Source: an uncultured Pseudomonadota bacterium
Lineage (GTDB): Bacteria > Pseudomonadota > Gammaproteobacteria > Steroidobacterales > Steroidobacteraceae
Direction: 5' to 3'
DNA: 39,191 bases
Assembly: GCA_946479515.1 (NCBI GenBank)
Contig: CAMLGF010000032.1
Span: 1-39,191, forward strand
How positions within the stretch are numbered: the first letter of the stretch is position 1; each line of letters starts with the position of its first letter. Positions 34,753 to 39,191 of this stretch are shown here, in pieces. The position numbers were made by a program, and so were the translations under genes. Under the pieces are notes generated by a model. That model saw only the letters and a list, made by a program, of their open reading frames with translations. It did not search any database and was not told the DNA's origin.

Positions 34753-34780
34753 CGCCCGGCGAAATCGTCTTCGCCGGGCG
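34753..34780 (-). terminator. GC hairpin downstream of the hexuronate transporter gene
   Basis: CGCCCGGCGAA (34753-34763) pairs perfectly with TTCGCCGGGCG (34770-34780) around a six-base loop, 36 bases after the stop of the minus-strand transporter. Only a short GGTTGCC follows on that strand, so the T tract is poor. Confidence 0.5.
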
Positions 34781-34816
34781 CGGAATCCTCGGCCCGGAAG
34801 TCCGCGACTCTGCCGG

Positions 34817-36346
34817 TCAGGCCGTGAGCCGCTTCTTCGGGCGGCTGGCATAGAAGAGCGCCGCCCCGATCAGGAAAATCGCGACCGCGACCACCTCGCT
34901 TTGCACGGCACCCTGGATCTTCACGGCGGCGACCAGGTAATCCCAGTTGTTCAGTACCACCCAGGCCAGGCCGGCGCCCAGAATGGCGACCACGACGCCG
35001 GCGATCGCGAGGCCACGATGCGTGTGATCCACGTCGAGATCCTGATCGACGCTCACGTGCGGGATTCGGCCCTTGAACCACACCCAGAAGATCGCGAGCG
35101 CGATGATGTGCATCGTGCCGGCCCAGATGAACACGATCTGCTGATTGCCGGTCCACTGCACGCACAGCCCCACCAGCAGCGTCATGAACATGCCGCCGAT
35201 GCCGCCGGCCGTGGCGCCCAGGCCGACCACCGAGCCGGAGACTTTCTGCGGGAAGACGTCGGTGGCATTGGTGAACAGGTTCGCGGACCAGGCCTGGTGG
35301 CAGGCCGTGGCGAGCGTGATGAACGCCACGCAGACCGCGAAGCTGTCGGTGTAATACGCGAAGATGGAGCCCGGCATGAAGATCGCCGCCAGCCCCATGG
35401 CCGTCATGCGCGCCTTGCCCACGGACCAGCCGCGATGGATCAACGTGCTCGAGAGCCAGCCGCCCAGCACGGAACCCACGCTGGAGCCGATGTAGATCAC
35501 CGCCACCCACAGGCCTGCGTTGAGCGGGTTCTGTCCGCGCTCGCGCCCCAGGTAGTCAGGAAGCCAGAACAGGTAGAACCACCACACCGGATCGGTGATG
35601 AGCTTGCCCAGCAGGAAGGGCCAGATCTCGCGATAACGCATCAACGTGTGCCAAGGCACTCTCACGGCCTTCTCGGTGAACGGCTGATCGGAGCGGATGT
35701 ACGCCAGCTCCGCGGCGCCGAGACGGGGTTGTGCGTCGGGGGCGGAGAAATATTTCTGCCAGAACACCAGCCACAGCATGCCGAGCGCGCCGATGAGCAC
35801 GAAGGCCCATTGCCAGCCCAGGTGCTCCGCCACCCAGACGATGCCGAACGAGACGATGATGACGCCGACACTGGTGCCGGAGTTGAAGATGCCAGTGGCC
35901 AGCGCGCGCTCCTTCTGCGGGAACCACATCGCCACCGCCTTGATCGAGGCGGGAAAATTCGCCGCCTCGGCGAGGCCGAGGATGAAACGGACGATGACGA
36001 AGCCGACCACCGTCGCCACCAGGCCATGCGCCGCCGCGGCCAGCGACCAGAGCACCAGTGCTCCGGCCAGCGTCTTCTTCACGCCGAACTTGTCGATGAA
36101 GATGCCGATGACCGAGGGAAACATCGCGTACGCGAACGTGAATGCCGTGGTGATCGAGCCGTAGTCCACGTCGTCCCAGTTCAGCGCGTCCATCAGCAGG
36201 GGCTTGAGCACCGACAGCGACTGTCGGTCGACGTAGTTGATGGTCGTGCAGATGAACAGCAGTGCGCAGATCCACCAGCGGTAATTGCCCGGCCGGGCCG
36301 CAGCCCGGTTGATACCGGTGTCATTTCCCACGTTGTCAGTACTCAT
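34817..36346 (-). CDS. MFS hexuronate transporter (ExuT-like) with C-terminal extension
   Basis: This 509-residue inner-membrane transporter is of the anion:cation symporter group of the major facilitator superfamily, which includes the hexuronate carrier ExuT. The first helix holds the group's signature ALLFICTTINYVDRQSLSVL. The conserved loop IFIDKFGVKKTLAGAL, RFILGLAEAANFPASIKAVA, and LGATAGGIGGMFMTLLVGLC in the second half also match. Most ExuT-like proteins end near 430 residues. Here about 65 more residues follow, with two extra hydrophobic helices (AIAGVVVAILGAGLAWVVL and VVAVAIFLIGAALFYA). It follows uxaC by 27 bases on the same strand, so the two form an operon for glucuronate or galacturonate uptake and isomerisation. 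Confidence 0.9.
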   Translation of the reverse strand: MSTDNVGNDTGINRAAARPGNYRWWICALLFICTTINYVDRQSLSVLKPLLMDALNWDDVDYGSITTAFTFAYAMFPSVIGIFIDKFGVKKTLAGALVLWSLAAAAHGLVATVVGFVIVRFILGLAEAANFPASIKAVAMWFPQKERALATGIFNSGTSVGVIIVSFGIVWVAEHLGWQWAFVLIGALGMLWLVFWQKYFSAPDAQPRLGAAELAYIRSDQPFTEKAVRVPWHTLMRYREIWPFLLGKLITDPVWWFYLFWLPDYLGRERGQNPLNAGLWVAVIYIGSSVGSVLGGWLSSTLIHRGWSVGKARMTAMGLAAIFMPGSIFAYYTDSFAVCVAFITLATACHQAWSANLFTNATDVFPQKVSGSVVGLGATAGGIGGMFMTLLVGLCVQWTGNQQIVFIWAGTMHIIALAIFWVWFKGRIPHVSVDQDLDVDHTHRGLAIAGVVVAILGAGLAWVVLNNWDYLVAAVKIQGAVQSEVVAVAIFLIGAALFYASRPKKRLTA

Positions 36347-36373
36347 CGCCAGGACCCCCCAACAGTTGCTCGC

Positions 36374-37780
36374 TCAAAGTTTGTAGGCTTTCTTCGGGAA
36401 TTCGTAGGCCAGCTGCGGTGCGAGGGCCGCCGCCTCGCTTTCGGGCAGCCGATGCTCGGCCACCAGGCGCGCCAGGAACGAACAGTCGACACGCCGCGCC
36501 ACGTCGTGGCGCGACGGAATCGACAGGAAGGCGCGCGTGTCGTCGTTGAAACCCACTGTATTGTAGAAACCGGCGGTCTCGGTGGTCTGCTCACGAAAGC
36601 GCATCATGCCTTCCGGGCTATCGTGGAACCACCACGCCGGGCCCAGCTTGAGCGCCGGATAGTGGCCGGCGAGCGGAGCGAGCTCGCGCGCATAGGTGCT
36701 CTCGTCGAGCGTGAACACGATGATGGTCAGGGACGCATCGTTGCCGAAACGGTTGAGCAGCGGACGCAATGCACCGACGTAGTCGGTGCGCGTTGGAATG
36801 TCCGCGCCGACGTTGGCTCCGAAGCGATCGAACAGCGGGCCATTGTGGTTGCGCCAGGCGCCGGGATGAATCTGCAACACGAGCTTGTCGTCGAGACTCA
36901 TGCGCGCCATCTCGGTGAGCATCTGGCCTCGGAACAGGTCCGCGTCGCCGGGATTCTGCTTGCCGGCCACGATGCGTTCGAACAGCGTCTCGGCATCGGC
37001 GGGCGAGAGATCCGCCGTGCGGGCGGTCGGGTGGCCGTGGTCCGTGGACGTGGCGCCCATGACGGCAAAGAAGGCGCGGCGCTTGCGATGCGCGGCGAGA
37101 TAGCCGCGCCACGTGAGCGCGTCTTCGCCGGTGAGCTCGCTGAATCTCTTGAGGTTGTCGAGGAAACCGACCGTATCGGGGTCCACGACATTGTCGGGCC
37201 GGTATGCCGTGATCACCCGCCCCTGCCAACCGCTCTTGCGGATGGTGACGTGATGCAGCAGGTCGTCGAGCGGCGACTCGGTGGTTGCCAGCGCCTCGAT
37301 ATTGAAACGCTCGAACAGGGCGCGCGGGCGGTACTCGGGCTTCTGCAGCCGCTCGGCGATGCGATCGTAGGTCTTGTCGGCATTCTCGGGCGTGAGCGGA
37401 ATGTCCGCGTCGAACACGCTCGACAGCACCCAGTCGAACCACATTCGGGTCGGAGTGCCGCGGAACAGGTGGTAATGCTGCGCGAACAGCCGCCAGATCT
37501 TGCGCGAATCGCGCTCGGTGGTGCCGCCATCGGCGCGGGCGACGCCGAAGTCCTCGAGCCGGACGCCCTGGCTGTAGAGCATACGGAAAACGTAGTGGTC
37601 CGGCGTCAACAGCAGCGAAGCCGGATCGGACCAGGGCACATTGTCCGCGAACCACTTCGGATCCGTGTGGCCGTGCGGACTGATGATGGGCAGATCCTTG
37701 ACGAGCTTGTACAGATTCCGTGCGATGGTTCGCGTGCTCGGGTCCGCGGGGAACAGCCGATCGGGATTGAGTTTGTCCAT
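36374..37780 (-). CDS. uxaC: Glucuronate isomerase
   Basis: UxaC interconverts D-glucuronate and D-fructuronate (and galacturonate and tagaturonate), the first intracellular step of hexuronate use. The 468-residue length matches the family. It belongs to the amidohydrolase-fold group, with the metal-binding SPHGHTDPKWFADN near residues 35-48 (His36, His38). Further conserved blocks are RMWFDWVLSSVFD, LATTESPLDDLLHH, VITAYRPDNVVDPD, LQIHPGAWRNHNGP and HDVARRVDCSFLARLVAEHR. The ATG at 37780 begins MDKLNPDRLFPADPSTRTIA. It is first in an operon with the hexuronate transporter and is divergent from manD across 61 bases, which must hold both promoters. Confidence 0.95.
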   Translation of the reverse strand: MDKLNPDRLFPADPSTRTIARNLYKLVKDLPIISPHGHTDPKWFADNVPWSDPASLLLTPDHYVFRMLYSQGVRLEDFGVARADGGTTERDSRKIWRLFAQHYHLFRGTPTRMWFDWVLSSVFDADIPLTPENADKTYDRIAERLQKPEYRPRALFERFNIEALATTESPLDDLLHHVTIRKSGWQGRVITAYRPDNVVDPDTVGFLDNLKRFSELTGEDALTWRGYLAAHRKRRAFFAVMGATSTDHGHPTARTADLSPADAETLFERIVAGKQNPGDADLFRGQMLTEMARMSLDDKLVLQIHPGAWRNHNGPLFDRFGANVGADIPTRTDYVGALRPLLNRFGNDASLTIIVFTLDESTYARELAPLAGHYPALKLGPAWWFHDSPEGMMRFREQTTETAGFYNTVGFNDDTRAFLSIPSRHDVARRVDCSFLARLVAEHRLPESEAAALAPQLAYEFPKKAYKL

Positions 37781-37841
37781 ATTGGTAGTATGCGGGCCCG
37801 TTTCGGACGGGCGACGTTAATTCTTAATCACTGAAGGGGCA

Positions 37842-39104
37842 ATGGGCGTGGGCAATCCGGTGGGGAATGATTCAACCATGGGGTCGAGCCGCGATCGCGA
37901 GATCGTGGCCGCGGAGGTCATCGTCACCTGCCCGGCGCGCAACTTCGTCACGCTGAAAATTGTTACCCGGTCGGGTGTTACGGGTCTGGGCGATGCCACG
38001 CTGAACGGCCGCGAGCTCGCGGTGGCGTCCTACCTGAAAGACCACCTCGTGCCGAATCTCATCGGCCGCGACGCGGGGCGCATCGAGGACATCTGGCAGT
38101 TCTTTTATCGTGGCGCGTACTGGCGCCGCGGACCGGTGACCATGACGGCGATCGCCGCGGTCGACGTCGCGCTGTGGGACATTCTCGGCAAGATGGCGAA
38201 CCTGCCCCTGTATCGGCTGCTGGGGGGCCGCTCGCGCGACGGCGTGCTCGTCTATGGTCATGCGAACGGCAAGGACATCGAGGAGTGCACCACCGAGGTC
38301 GGCAAGTACATCGCGCAGGGCTACAAGGCGGTGCGGGCGCAGAGTGGCGTGCCCGGCATCAAGAAGGCCTACGGCATCAGCAGCCTCAAGCATGCTTACG
38401 AGCCGGCGGAGAGCGAGCTGCCGCTCGAAACGGTGTGGTCCACGCCGAGGTATCTCGAGTTCGTGCCGAAACTGTTCGAACGCCTGCGCAAGGATCACGG
38501 CTACGAGATCGAGCTGCTGCACGACGTGCATCATCGCCTGAGCCCGCTGGAAGCGGCGCGGCTCGGCAAGTCGCTCGAACCCTATCGCCTGTTCTGGCTG
38601 GAAGACGCGACGCCGGCGGAGAACCAGCGAAGCTTTGAGCTGGTTCGCAAGCACACCGTCACGCCGCTGGCGGTGGGCGAGGTGTTCAACAGCATCTGGG
38701 ACTGCAAGTGGCTGCTGGAGAACCAGCTCGTCGATTACATCCGTACGACCATCGTGCACGGCGGCGGCATCACGCATCTGCGGCGCCTCGCCGATTTCGC
38801 GGCGCTGCACGGCGTGCGCACCGGCTTCCACGGCGCCACCGATCTGTCACCCGTGTGCATGGGCGCGGCGCTGCATTTCGACACCTGGGTGCCGAATTTC
38901 GGCATCCAGGAATACATGAAGCACGCGCCCGAGACCGATGAGGTCTTTCCGCACGATTATTCCTTCAACGACGGGCGCCTGTACTGCGGCGAGACCGCAG
39001 GCCACGGCGTCACAATCGACGAGAAGCTTGCCGCGAAGTATCCCTACAACCCCAAGCAGCTGCCGGTTGCGCGCCTCGAAGATGGCACCATGTGGGATTG
39101 GTGA
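37842..39104 (+). CDS. manD: Mannonate dehydratase of the enolase superfamily (ManD)
   Basis: This enzyme dehydrates D-mannonate to 2-keto-3-deoxygluconate, replacing the unrelated UxuA. The roughly 420-residue protein matches ManD along its length. Blocks include [77 protein letters not shown] and the tail [14 protein letters not shown]. The Mg ligands lie in the HDVHH, LEDAT and GEVFN segments, and the general acid/base histidine in GFHGATD. The start is uncertain. ATG 37842 is only two bases after a GAAGGGG, a GTG at 37848 has better spacing, and ATG 37878 is closest to the conserved domain. High-activity ManD and low-activity gluconate-type members cannot be told apart without comparison, but the context favours mannonate. 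Confidence 0.93.
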   Translation: MGVGNPVGNDSTMGSSRDREIVAAEVIVTCPARNFVTLKIVTRSGVTGLGDATLNGRELAVASYLKDHLVPNLIGRDAGRIEDIWQFFYRGAYWRRGPVTMTAIAAVDVALWDILGKMANLPLYRLLGGRSRDGVLVYGHANGKDIEECTTEVGKYIAQGYKAVRAQSGVPGIKKAYGISSLKHAYEPAESELPLETVWSTPRYLEFVPKLFERLRKDHGYEIELLHDVHHRLSPLEAARLGKSLEPYRLFWLEDATPAENQRSFELVRKHTVTPLAVGEVFNSIWDCKWLLENQLVDYIRTTIVHGGGITHLRRLADFAALHGVRTGFHGATDLSPVCMGAALHFDTWVPNFGIQEYMKHAPETDEVFPHDYSFNDGRLYCGETAGHGVTIDEKLAAKYPYNPKQLPVARLEDGTMWDW

Positions 39105-39120
39105 TCGGGAGCGGTGCCGG

Positions 39121-39191
39121 GTGAAGGTTCTCGTGGTAATTCCAGGATTGAGTATTGGTTGCGCGATCAGAGGGGTTTACTCAAACCTGGA
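39121..39191 (+). CDS. Possible start of a further gene (partial, uncertain)
   Basis: A GTG at 39121 opens a frame without stops to the window end (starts MKVLVVIPGLSIG). GGGAG at 39107-39111 is nine bases upstream, a good ribosome-binding spacing. However, only 23 codons are visible, and they use AT-rich codons (GTA, ATT, AGT, AGA) unlike the neighbouring genes. It may be coding, acquired DNA or plain intergenic sequence. Confidence 0.2.
   Translation, partial: MKVLVVIPGLSIGCAIRGVYSNL

Noticed and set aside
37778..37792. ATTGGTA half site at the uxaC start, resembling the UxuR/ExuR operator ATTGGTATACCAAT.
   Set aside because: Only one half is present, it overlaps the start codon region and the other half does not match.
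34901..37834. A 977-codon plus-strand open frame opposite the MFS transporter and uxaC.
   Set aside because: It is composition-driven antisense of two well-recognised genes; the translation is low-complexity and matches no family.

Overview
The window is GC-rich bacterial chromosome with dense, ordinary gene packing. Gene content suggests a free-living, probably motile, Gram-negative gammaproteobacterium near the Xanthomonadales/Nevskiales/Steroidobacteraceae. The clues are a birA-coaX-SPOR-tRNA-Thr order, three large TonB-dependent receptors (TBDRs), a GGDEF-EAL protein, chemotaxis genes and ManD-type glucuronate catabolism. The taxon is an inference. I see no insertion sequence, prophage, CRISPR array, rRNA or plasmid feature.

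Layout. (1) 1-2069, minus: a CheW-like adaptor followed by a chemoreceptor that runs off the left edge. A small exported protein gene with its own terminator lies divergently (2249-2604). (2) 2605-5654, minus: a tight four-gene unit of ECF sigma factor, membrane anti-sigma candidate and two exported HEAT-repeat proteins. (3) 5742-7674, plus: a lipoprotein, a Na+/Ca2+-exchanger family protein and a universal stress protein, with tRNA-Thr(TGT) directly abutting on the other strand. (4) 7821-12020, minus: SPOR protein, coaX, birA, plsY and a CtlX-like amidinohydrolase. (5) 12065-21173: a 2OG-Fe(II) oxygenase, CNT nucleoside transporter, thymidine kinase, Oar-like TBDR and secreted EEP phosphoesterase on plus, converging on a secreted HAD acid phosphatase fused to an EEP domain on minus. 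Together these could take extracellular nucleic acid or nucleotides to nucleosides, import them and re-phosphorylate thymidine. (6) 21292-27556, minus: a CHASE4-PAS-GGDEF-EAL protein and a second TBDR whose leader holds a striking inverted repeat. (7) 27765-39104: a glucuronate cluster comprising KDPG aldolase, KDG kinase, an exported esterase-like hydrolase, a third TBDR, a FadR-type regulator, a hexuronate MFS transporter, UxaC and ManD.

How the genes fit together. In region 7 the proposed route is: TBDR and MFS uptake of glucuronate (or oligouronides), UxaC to fructuronate, a reductase not found here to mannonate, ManD to 2-keto-3-deoxygluconate (KDG), KdgK to KDPG, then the aldolase to pyruvate and glyceraldehyde-3-phosphate. 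The least conventional items are the HAD-EEP fusion and its nucleotide-salvage neighbourhood, the sigma/anti-sigma/HEAT unit, and the repeat in front of the second TBDR. No intergenic stretch exceeds 300 bases; the longest (34560-34816) holds two hairpins and a short tandem repeat.
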